DNA of 64,000 nt, taken from the NCBI RefSeq assembly GCF_910591885.1, contig NC_063278.1, forward strand, positions 18,987,989 to 19,051,988. The letters run 5' to 3'. The translations under genes were made by a program, and so were the position numbers. The DNA is from Bombus terrestris. Taxonomy: Eukaryota > Arthropoda > Insecta > Hymenoptera > Apidae. The notes beneath the pieces were generated by a model. The model ran no database searches. It was not told where the DNA came from and saw nothing but the letters and a program-made list of their open reading frames with translations. Shown here one piece after another: positions 30,301 to 44,340 of the stretch; position 1 is the stretch's first letter, and every line of letters starts with the position of its first letter.

Positions 30301-33300
30301 ATCGTAATACTATATAACGTTATACGTTATATCGTAATAGTATGTAACGTTATACGTTATATCGTAATAGCATATAACGTTATACGTTATATCGTAATAG
30401 CATATAACGTTATACGTTATATCGTAATAGTATATAACGTTATAAGTTATATCGTAATACTATATAACGTTATACGTTATATCGTAATAGTATATAACGA
30501 TATACGTTATATCGTCATACTATATAACGTTATATGTTATATCGTAATACTATATAACGTTATCCGCTTTATCGTAATAGTATATAACGTTATACGTTAT
30601 ATCGTAATACTATATAACGTTATACGCTTTATCGTAATAGTATATAACGTTATACGTTATATCACAGTAGTATATAACGCTATACGTTATATCGTAATAG
30701 TATATAACGTTATACGTTATATCGTAATACTATATAACGTTATACGTTATATCGTAATACTATATAACGTTATACGTTATATCGTAATAGCATATAACGT
30801 TATACGTTATATCGTAATAGCATATAACGTTATACGTTATATCGTAATACTATATAACGTTATACGTTATATCATAGTAGTATATAACGTTGTACGTTAT
30901 ATCGTAATAGTATATAACGTTATCAGATATATCATAATAGCATATAACGTTATACGTTATATCGTAATAGTATATAACGTTATACGTTATATCGTAATTG
31001 CATATAACGTTATACGTTATATCGTAATAGCATATAACGTTATACGTTATATCGTAATAGCATATAACGTTATACGTTATATCGTAATAGCATATAACGT
31101 TATACGTTATATCGTAATAGCATATAACGTTATACGTTATATCGTAATACTATATAACGTTATATGTTATATCGTAATACTATATAACGTTATACGTTAT
31201 ATCGTAATAGTATATAACGATATACGTTATATCGTAATACTATATAACGTTATATGTTATATCGTAATAGTATATAACGTTATACGTTGTATGGTAATAG
31301 TATATAACGTTATACGTTATATCACAGTAGTATATAACGTTATACGTTATATCACAGTAGTATATAACGTTATACGTTATATCGTTATACTACATAACGT
31401 TATACGTTATATCGTAATACTATATAACGTTATTGGATATATCATAATAGCATATAACGTTATACGTTATATCGTAATAGTATATAACGTTATACGTTAT
31501 ATCGTAATAGCATATAACGTTATACGTTATATCGTAATAGTATATAACGTTATACGTTATATCGTAATAACATATAACGCTATACGTTATATCGTAATAG
31601 CATATAACGTTATACGTTATATCGTAATAGTATATAACGTTACACGTTATATCGTAATACTATATAACGTTATTAGCTATATCATAATAGCATATAACGT
31701 TATACGTTATATCGTAATAGTATATAACGTTATATGTTATATCGTAATACTATATAACGTTATACGTTATATCGTAATAGTATATAACGTTATATGTTAT
31801 ATCGTAATAGCATATAACGTTATACGTTATATCGTAATAGCATATAACGTTATACCTTATATCGTAATACTATATAACGTTATACGTTATATCGTAATAG
31901 TATATAACGTTATATGTTATATCGTAATAACATATAACGCTATACGTTATATCGTAATAGTATATAACGTTAAAGGTTATATCGTAATACTATATAACGT
32001 TATTAGCTATATCATAATAGCATATAACGTTATACGTTATATCGTAATAGTATATAACGTTATATGTTATATCGTAATAGTATATAACGTTATACGTTAT
32101 ATCGTAATAGCATATAACGTTATACGTTATATCGTAATACTATATAACGTTATACGTTATATCGTAATAGCATATAACGTTATACGTTATATCGTAATAG
32201 TATATAACGTTATACGTTATATCGTAATAGCATATAACGTTATACGTTATATCGAAATAGCATATAACGTTATACGTTATATCGTAATAGCATATAACGT
32301 TATACGTTATATCGTAATACTATATAACGTTATACGTTATATCGTAATAGTATGTAACGTTATACGTTATATCGTAATAGCATATAACGTTATACGTTAT
32401 ATCGTAATAGCATATAACGTTATACGTTATATCGTAATAGTATATAACGTTATATGTTATATCGTAATACTATATAACGTTATACGTTATATCGTAATAG
32501 TATATAACGATATACGTTATATCGTCATACTATATAACGTTATATGTTATATCGTAATACTATATAACGTTATACGCTTTATCGTAATAGTATATAACGT
32601 TATACGTTATATCGTAATAGCATATAACGTTATACGTTATATCGTAATAGCATATAACGTTATACGTTATATCGTAATAGCATATAACGTTATACGTTAT
32701 ATCGTAATACTATATAACGTTATACGTTATATCGTAATAGCATATAACGTTATACGTTATATCGTAATAGTATATAACGTTATACGTTATATCGTAATAG
32801 CATATAACGTTATACGTTATATCGTAATACTATATAACGTTATACGTTATATCGTAATAGTATATAACGTTAAAGGTTATATCGTAATACTATATAACGT
32901 TATTAGCTATATCATAATAGCATATAACGTTATACCTTATATAGTAATAGTATATAACGTTATACGTTATATCGTAATAACATATAACGCTATACGTTAT
33001 ATCGTAATAGTATATAACGTTATACGTTATATCGTAATACTATATAACGTTATACGTTATATCGTAATACTATATAACGTTATACGTTATATCGTAATAG
33101 CATATAACGTTATACGTTATATCGTAATAGTATATAACGTTATACGTTATATCGTAATAGCATATAACGTTATACGTTATATCGTAATACTATATAACGT
33201 TATACGTTATATCGTAATAGTATATAACGTTAAAGGTTATATCGTAATACTATATAACGTTATTAGCTATATCATAATAGCATATAACGTTATACGTTAT

Positions 33301-34830
33301 ATCGTAATAGTATATAACGTTATATGTTATATCGTAATACTATATAACATTATACGTTATATAGTAATAGTATATAACGTTATATGTTATATCGTAATAA
33401 CATATAACGCTATACGTTATATCGTAATAGTATATAACGTTATACGTTATATCGTAATACTATATAACGTTATACGTTATATCGTAATACTATATAACGT
33501 TATACGTTATATCGTAATAGCATATAACGTTATACGTTATATCGTAATAGCATATAACGTTATACGTTATATCGTAATACTATATAACGTTATACGTTAT
33601 ATCATAGTAGTATATAACGTTGTACGTTATATCGTAATAGTATATAACGTTATATGTTATATCGTAATACTATATAACGTTATACGTTATATCGTAATAG
33701 TATATAACGATATACGTTATATCGTCATACTATATAACGTTATATGTTATATCGTAATACTATATAACGTTATACGCTTTATCGTAATAGTATATAACGT
33801 TATACGTTATATCGTAATAGCATATAACGTTATACGTTATATCGTAATAGCATATAACGTTATACGTTATATCGTAATAGTATATAACGTTATACGTTAT
33901 ATCGTAATAGCATATAACGTTATACGTTATATCGAAATAGCATATAACGTTATACGTTATATCGTAATAGCATATAACGTTATACGTTATATCGTAATAC
34001 TATATAACGTTATACGTTATATCGTAATAGTATATAACGTTATACGTTATATCGTAATAGCATATAACGTTATACGTTATATCGTAATAGCATATAACGT
34101 TATACGTTATATCGTAATAGTATATAACGTTATATGTTATATCGTAATACTATATAACGTTATACGTTATATCGTAATAGTATATAACGATATACGTTAT
34201 ATCGTCATACTATATAACGTTATATGTTATATCGTAATACTATATAACGTTATACGCTTTATCGTAATAGTATATAACGTTATACGTTATATCGTAATAG
34301 CATATAACGTTATACGTTATATCGTAATAGCATATAACGTTATACGTTATATCGTAATAGCATATAACGTTATACGTTATATCGTAATACTATATAACGT
34401 TATACGTTATATCGTAATAGCATATAACGTTATACGTTATATCGTAATAGTATATAACGTTATACGTTATATCGTAATAGCATATAACGTTATACGTTAT
34501 ATCGTAATACTATATAACGTTATACGTTATATCGTAATAGTATATAACGTTAAAGGTTATATCGTAATACTATATAACGTTATTAGCTATATCATAATAG
34601 CATATAACGTTATACCTTATATAGTAATAGTATATAACGTTATATGTTATATCGTAATAACATATAACGCTATACGTTATATCGTAATAGTATATAACGT
34701 TATACGTTATATCGTAATACTATATAACGTTATACGTTATATCGTAATACTATATAACGTTATACGTTATATCGTAATAGCATATAACGTTATACGTTAT
34801 ATCGTAATAGTATATAACGTTATACGTTAT
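27331..34830 (+). repeat. 7,500-bp tandem duplication, copy B
   Basis: Head-to-tail copy of 19831-27330 with a small number of unit differences. I saw changes at 31261-31320 (TATACGTTGT then ATGGTAATAG), 31831-31860 (TATACCTTAT), 32341, 33181 and 34021. The match ends at 34861, where the 1,680-bp repeat continues to about 35550 instead of returning to the copy A order. Confidence 0.9.
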
Positions 34831-36300
34831 ATCGTAATAGCATATAACGTTATACGTTATATCGTAATACGATATAACGTTATACGTTATATCGTAATAG
34901 TATATAACGTTAAAGGTTATATCGTAATACTATATAACGTTATTAGCTATATCATAATAGCATATAACGTTATACGTTATATCGTAATAGTATATAACGT
35001 TATATGTTATATCGTAATACTATATAACATTATACGTTATATAGTAATAGTATATAACGTTATATGTTATATCGTAATAACATATAACGCTATACGTTAT
35101 ATCGTAATAGTATATAACGTTATACGTTATATCGTAATACTATATAACGTTATACGTTATATCGTAATACTATATAACGTTATACGTTATATCGTAATAG
35201 CATATAACGTTATACGTTATATCGTAATAGCATATAACGTTATACGTTATATCGTAATACTATATAACGTTATACGTTATATCATAGTAGTATATAACGT
35301 TGTACGTTATATCGTAATAGTATATAACGTTATATGTTATATCGTAATACTATATAACGTTATACGTTATATCGTAATAGTATATAACGATATACGTTAT
35401 ATCGTCATACTATATAACGTTATATGTTATATCGTAATACTATATAACGTTATACGCTTTATCGTAATAGTATATAACGTTATACGTTATATCGTAATAG
35501 CATATAACGTTATACGTTATATCGTAATAGCATATAACGTTATACGTTATATCGTAATATCATATAACGTTATACGTTATATCGTAATACTATATAACGT
35601 TATTAGATATATCATAATAGCATATAACGTTATACGTTATATCGTAATAGTATATAACGTTATACGTTATATCGTAATAGCATATAGCGTTATACGTTAT
35701 ATCGTAATAGCATATAACGTTATACGTTATATCGTAATAGCATATAACGTTATACGTTATATCGTAATAGCATATAACGTTATACGTTATATCGTAATAG
35801 CATATAACGTTATACGTTATATCGTAATACTATATAACGTTATATGTTATATCGTAATACTATATAACGTTATACGTTATATCGTAATAGTATATAACGA
35901 TATACGTTATATCGTAATACTATATAACGTTATATGTTATATCGTAATACTATATAACGTTATACGCTTTATCGTAATAGTATATAACGTTATACGTTAT
36001 ATCACAGTAGTATATAACGTTATACGTTATATCGTAATAGTATATAACGTTATATGTTATATCGTAATACTATATAACGTTATTGGATATATCATAATAG
36101 CATATAACGTTATACGTTATATCGTAATACTATATAACGTTATACGTTATATCGTAATAGCATATAACGTTATACGTTATATCGTAATAGTATATAACGT
36201 TATACGTTATATCGTAATAGCATATAACGTTATACGTTATATCGTAATAGCATATAACGTTATACGTTATATCGTAATAGCATATAACGTTATACGTTAT
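34831..36300 (+). repeat. End of 1,680-bp repeat and higher-order repeat remnant
   Basis: 34861-35550 continues the second 1,680-bp repeat begun at 33841. A unit with ATCGTAATAT (35551) then leads to a TATTAGATAT unit and a landmark TATTGGATAT unit at 36061. The same junction order recurs at 39721 and 45961, so it was copied with later duplications. Confidence 0.75.
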
Positions 36301-39300
36301 ATCGTAATAGCATATAACGTTATACGTTATATCGTAATAGCATATAACGTTATACGTTATATCGTAATAGTATATAACGTTATACGTTATATCGTAATAG
36401 CATATAACGTTATACGTTATATCGAAATAGCATATAACGTTATACGTTATATCGTAATAGCATATAACGTTATACGTTATATCGTAATACTATATAACGT
36501 TATACGTTATATCGTAATAGTATGTAACGTTATACGTTATATCGTAATAGCATATAACGTTATACGTTATATCGTAATAGCATATAACGTTATACGTTAT
36601 ATCGTAATAGTATATAACGTTATATGTTATATCGTAATACTATATAACGTTATACGTTATATCGTAATAGTATATAACGATATACGTTATATCGTCATAC
36701 TATATAACGTTATATGTTATATCGTAATACTATATAACGTTATACGCTTTATCGTTATAGTATATAACGTTATACGTTATATCGTAATAGCATATAACGT
36801 TATACGTTATATCGTAATAGCATATAACGTTATACGTTATATCGTAATAGCATATAACGTTATACGTTATATCGTAATACTATATAACGTTATACGTTAT
36901 ATCGTAATAGCATATAACGTTATACGTTATATCGTAATAGTATATAACGTTATACGTTATATCGTAATAGCATATAACGTTATACGTTATATCGTAATAC
37001 TATATAACGTTATACGTTATATCGTAATAGTATATAACGTTAAAGGTTATATCGTAATACTATATAACGTTATTAGCTATATCATAATAGCATATAACGT
37101 TATACCTTATATAGTAATAGTATATAACGTTATACGTTATATCGTAATAACATATAACGCTATACGTTATATCGTAATAGTATATAACGTTATACGTTAT
37201 ATCGTAATACTATATAACGTTATACGTTATATCGTAATACTATATAACGTTATACGTTATATCGTAATAGCATATAACGTTATACGTTATATCGTAATAG
37301 TATATAACGTTATACGTTATATCGTAATAGCATATAACGTTATACGTTATATCGTAATACTATATAACGTTATACGTTATATCGTAATAGTATATAACGT
37401 TAAAGGTTATATCGTAATACTATATAACGTTATTAGCTATATCATAATAGCATATAACGTTATACGTTATATCGTAATAGTATATAACGTTATATGTTAT
37501 ATCGTAATACTATATAACATTATACGTTATATAGTAATAGTATATAACGTTATATGTTATATCGTAATAACATATAACGCTATACGTTATATCGTAATAG
37601 TATATAACGTTATATGTTATATCGTAATACTATATAACGTTATACGTTATATCGTAATACTATATAACGTTATACGTTATATCGTAATAGCATATAACGT
37701 TATACGTTATATCGTAATAGCATATAACGTTATACGTTATATCGTAATACTATATAACGTTATACGTTATATCATAGTAGTATATAACGTTGTACGTTAT
37801 ATCGTAATAGTATATAACGTTATATGTTATATCGTAATACTATATAACGTTATACGTTATATCGTAATAGTATATAACGATATACGTTATATCGTCATAC
37901 TATATAACGTTATATGTTATATCGTAATACTATATAACGTTATACGCTTTATCGTAATAGTATATAACGTTATACGTTATATCGTAATAGCATATAACGT
38001 TATACGTTATATCGTAATAGCATATAACGTTATACGTTATATCGTAATAGTATATAACGTTATACGTTATATCGTAATAGCATATAACGTTATACGTTAT
38101 ATCGAAATAGCATATAACGTTATACGTTATATCGTAATAGCATATAACGTTATACGTTATATCGTAATACTATATAACGTTATACGTTATATCGTAATAG
38201 TATGTAACGTTATACGTTATATCGTAATAGCATATAACGTTATACGTTATATCGTAATAGCATATAACGTTATACGTTATATCGTAATAGTATATAACGT
38301 TATATGTTATATCGTAATACTATATAACGTTATACGTTATATCGTAATAGTATATAACGATATACGTTATATCGTCATACTATATAACGTTATATGTTAT
38401 ATCGTAATACTATATAACGTTATACGCTTTATCGTAATAGTATATAACGTTATACGTTATATCGTAATAGCATATAACGTTATACGTTATATCGTAATAG
38501 CATATAACGTTATACGTTATATCGTAATAGCATATAACGTTATACGTTATATCGTAATACTATATAACGTTATACGTTATATCGTAATAGCATATAACGT
38601 TATACGTTATATCGTAATAGTATATAACGTTATACGTTATATCGTAATAGCATATAACGTTATACGTTATATCGTAATACTATATAACGTTATACGTTAT
38701 ATCGTAATAGTATATAACGTTAAAGGTTATATCGTAATACTATATAACGTTATTAGCTATATCATAATAGCATATAACGTTATACCTTATATAGTAATAG
38801 TATATAACGTTATATGTTATATCGTAATAACATATAACGCTATACGTTATATCGTAATAGTATATAACGTTATACGTTATATCGTAATACTATATAACGT
38901 TATACGTTATATCGTAATACTATATAACGTTATACGTTATATCGTAATAGCATATAACGTTATACGTTATATCGTAATAGTATATAACGTTATACGTTAT
39001 ATCGTAATAGCATATAACGTTATACGTTATATCGTAATACTATATAACGTTATACGTTATATCGTAATAGTATATAACGTTAAAGGTTATATCGTAATAC
39101 TATATAACGTTATTAGCTATATCATAATAGCATATAACGTTATACGTTATATCGTAATAGTATATAACGTTATATGTTATATCGTAATACTATATAACAT
39201 TATACGTTATATAGTAATAGTATATAACGTTATATGTTATATCGTAATAACATATAACGCTATACGTTATATCGTAATAGTATATAACGTTATACGTTAT

Positions 39301-39660
39301 ATCGTAATACTATATAACGTTATACGTTATATCGTAATACTATATAACGTTATACGTTATATCGTAATAGCATATAACGTTATACGTTATATCGTAATAG
39401 CATATAACGTTATACGTTATATCGTAATACTATATAACGTTATACGTTATATCATAGTAGTATATAACGTTGTACGTTATATCGTAATAGTATATAACGT
39501 TATATGTTATATCGTAATACCATATAACGTTATACGTTATATCGTAATAGTATATAACGATATACGTTATATCGTCATACTATATAACGTTATATGTTAT
39601 ATCGTAATACTATATAACGTTATACGCTTTATCGTAATAGTATATAACGTTATACGTTAT
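36301..39660 (+). repeat. 1,680-bp (56-unit) tandem repeat, two copies
   Basis: 36301-37980 and 37981-39660 share ATCGAAATAG (36421, 38101), the TATGTAACGT unit (36511, 38191), TATACCTTAT followed by ATAGTAATAG (37081, 38761) and the TATATAACAT unit (37501, 39181). The same 56-unit repeat occurs at 24661-27360, 32161-35520 and once at 44341-45960. Confidence 0.85.
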
Positions 39661-42600
39661 ATCGTAATAGCATATAACGTTATACGTTATATCGTAATAG
39701 CATATAACGTTATACGTTATATCGTAATATCATATAACGTTATACGTTATATCGTAATACTATATAACGTTATTAGATATATCATAATAGCATATAACGT
39801 TATACGTTATATCGTAATAGTATATAACGTTATACGTTATATCGTAATAGCATATAGCGTTATACGTTATATCGTAATAGCATATAACGTTATACGTTAT
39901 ATCGTAATAGCATATAACGTTATACGTTATATCGTAATAGCATATAACGTTATACGTTATATCGTAATAGCATATAACGTTATACGTTATATCGTAATAC
40001 TATATAACGTTATATGTTATATCGTAATACTATATAACGTTATACGTTATATCGTAATAGTATATAACGATATACGTTATATCGTAATACTATATAACGT
40101 TATATGTTATATCGTAATACTATATAACGTTATACGCTTTATCGTAATAGTATATAACGTTATACGTTATATCACAGTAGTATATAACGTTATACGTTAT
40201 ATCGTAATAGTATATAACGTTATATGTTATATCGTAATACTATATAACGTTATTGGATATATCATAATAGCATATAACGTTATACGTTATATCGTAATAC
40301 TATATAACGTTATACGTTATATCGTAATAGCATATAACGTTATACGTTATATCGTAATAGTATATAACGTTATACGTTATATCGTAATAGCATATAACGT
40401 TATACGTTATATCGTAATAGCATATAACGTTATACGTTATATCGTAATAGCATATAACGTTATACGTTATATCGTAATAGCATATAACGTTATACGTTAT
40501 ATCGTAATAGCATATAACGTTATACGTTATATCGTAATAGCATATAACGTTATACGTTATATCGTAATAGCATATAACGTTATACGTTATATCGTAATAG
40601 TATATAACGTTATACGTTATATCGTAATAGCATATAACGTTATACGTTATATCGTAATAGCATATAACGTTATACGTTATATCGTTATACTATATAACGT
40701 TATACGTTATATCATAGTAGTATATAACGTTATACGTTATATCGTAATACTATATAACGTTATATGTTATATCGTAATACTATATAACGTTATACGCTAT
40801 ATCGTAATAGTATATAACGTTATACGTTATATCGTAATAGCATATAACGTTATACGTTATATCGTAATAGCATATAGCGTTATACGTTATACCATAATAG
40901 CATATAACGTTATACGTTATATCGTAATAGTATATAACGTTATTAGCTATATCACAATAGCATATAACGTTATACGTTATATCGTAATAGTACATAACGT
41001 TATACGTTATATCGTAATAGCATATAACGTTATACGTTATATCGTAATACTATATAACGTTATATGTTATATCGTGATAGCATATAACGTTATATGTTAT
41101 ATCGTAATAGCATATAACGTTATACGTTATATCGTAATAGTATGTAACGTTATACGTTATATCGTAATAGCATATAACGTTATACGTTATATCGTAATAG
41201 CATATAACGTTATACGTTATATCGTAATACTATATAACGTTATACTTTATATCGTAATAGTATATAACGTTATATGTTATATCGTAATAACATATAACGC
41301 TATACGTTATATCGTAATACTATATAACGTTATACGTTATATCGTAATAGCATATAACGTTATACGTTATATCGTAATAGCATATAACGTTATACGTTAT
41401 ATCGTAATAGTATATAACGTTAAAGGTTATATCGTAATACTATATAACGTTATTAGCTATATCATAATAGCATATAACGTTATACGTTATATCGTAATAG
41501 TATATAACGTTATATGTTATATCGTAATACTATATAACGTTATACGTTATATCATAGTAGTATATAACGTTGTACGTTATATCGTAATAGTATATAACGT
41601 TATTAGATATATCATAATAGCATATAACGTTATACGTTATATCGTAATAGTATATAACGATATACGTTATATCGTAATACTATATAACGTTATATGTTAT
41701 ATCGTAATACTATATAACGTTATACGCTTTATCGTAATAGTATATAACGTTATACGTTATATCACAGTAGTATATAACGTTATACGTTATATCGTAATAG
41801 TATATAACGTTATATGTTATATCGTAATACTATATAACGTTATTGGATATATCATAATAGCATATAACGTTATACGTTATATCGTAATAGTATATAACGT
41901 TATACGTTATATCGTAATAGCATATAACGTTATACGTTATATCGTAATAGTATATAACGTTATACGTTATATCGTAATAGCATATAACGTTATACGTTAT
42001 ATCGTAATAGTATATAACGTTATACGTTATATCGTAATAGCATATAACGTTATACGTTATATCGTAATACTATATAACGTTATACGTTATATCGTAATAG
42101 TATATAACGTTATATGTTATATCGTAATAACATATAACGCTATACGTTATATCGTAATAGCATATAACGTTATACGTTATATCGTAATAGTATATAACGT
42201 TACACGTTATATCGTAATACTATATAACGTTATTAGCTATATCATAATAGCATATAACGTTATACGTTATATCGTAATAGTATATAACGTTATATGTTAT
42301 ATCGTAATACTATATAACGTTATACGTTATATCGTAATAGTATATAACGTTATATGTTATATCGTAATAGCATATAACGTTATACGTTATATCGTAATAG
42401 CATATAACGTTATACGTTATATCGTAATACTATATAACGTTATACGTTATATCGTAATAGTATATAACGTTATATGTTATATCGTAATAACATATAACGC
42501 TATACGTTATATCGTAATAGTATATAACGTTAAAGGTTATATCGTAATACTATATAACGTTATTAGCTATATCATAATAGCATATAACGTTATACGTTAT

Positions 42601-44340
42601 ATCGTAATAGTATATAACGTTATATGTTATATCGTAATACTATATAACGTTATACGTTATATAGTAATAGTATATAACGTTATATGTTATATCGTAATAA
42701 CATATAACGCTATACGTTATATCGTAATAGTATATAACGTTATACGTTATATCGTAATACTATATAACGTTATACTTTATATCGTAATAGCATATAACGT
42801 TATACGTTATATCGTAATAGCATATAACGTTATACGTTATATCGTAATAGCATATAACGTTATACGTTATATCGTAATACTATATAACGTTATACGTTAT
42901 ATCATAATAGCATATAACGTTATATGTTATATCGTGATAGCATATAACGTTATATGTTATATCGTAATAGCATATAACGTTATACGTTATATCGTAATAG
43001 CATATAACGTTATACGTTATATCGTAATAGCATATAACGTTATACGTTATATCGTAATAGTATATAACGTTAAAGGTTATATCGTAATACTATATAACGT
43101 TATTAGCTATATCATAATAGCATATAACGTTATACGTTATATCGTAATAGTATATAACGTTATATGTTATATCGTAATACTATATAACGTTATACGTTAT
43201 ATCATAGTAGTATATAACGTTGTACGTTATATCGTAATAGTATATAACGTTATTAGATATATCATAATAGCATATAACGTTATACGTTATATCGTAATAG
43301 TATATAACGATATACGTTATATCGTAATACTATATAACGTTATATGTTATATCGTAATACTATATAACGTTATACGCTTTATCGTAATAGTATATAACGT
43401 TATACGTTATATCACAGTAGTATATAACGTTATACGTTATATCGTAATAGTATATAACGTTATATGTTATATCGTAATACTATATAACGTTATTGGATAT
43501 ATCATAATAGCATATAACGTTATACGTTATATCGTAATAGTATATAACGTTATACGTTATATCGTAATAGCATATAACGTTATACGTTATATCGTAATAG
43601 TATATAACGTTATACGTTATATCGTAATAGCATATAACGTTATACGTTATATCGTAATAGTATATAACGTTATACGTTATATCGTAATAGTATATAACGT
43701 TATATGTTATATCGTAATAACATATAACGCTATACGTTATATCGTAATAGCATATAACGTTATACGTTATATCGTAATAGTATATAACGTTACACGTTAT
43801 ATCGTAATACTATATAACGTTATTAGCTATATCATAATAGCATATAACGTTATACGTTATATCGTAATAGTATATAACGTTATATGTTATATCGTAATAC
43901 TATATAACGTTATACGTTATATCGTAATAGTATATAACGTTATATGTTATATCGTAATAGCATATAACGTTATACGTTATATCGTAATAGCATATAACGT
44001 TATACGTTATATCGTAATACTATATAACGTTATACGTTATATCGTAATAGTATATAACGTTATATGTTATATCGTAATAACATATAACGCTATACGTTAT
44101 ATCGTAATAGTATATAACGTTAAAGGTTATATCGTAATACTATATAACGTTATTAGCTATATCATAATAGCATATAACGTTATACGTTATATCGTAATAG
44201 TATATAACGTTATATGTTATATCGTAATACTATATAACGTTATACGTTATATAGTAATAGTATATAACGTTATATGTTATATCGTAATAACATATAACGC
44301 TATACGTTATATCGTAATAGTATATAACGTTATACGTTAT
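38101..44340 (+). repeat. 6,240-bp tandem duplication, copy 1
   Basis: 208 units matched by 44341-50640. It begins with ATCGAAATAG and includes the ATCGTAATAT unit at 39721, ATCGTTATAC at 40681, ACCATAATAG at 40891, a GTGATAG unit at 41071 and ATCATAGTAG at 43201. It lacks two units that are present in copy 2 at 49921-49980. It overlaps the second 1,680-bp repeat, which is part of the duplicated segment. Confidence 0.85.
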
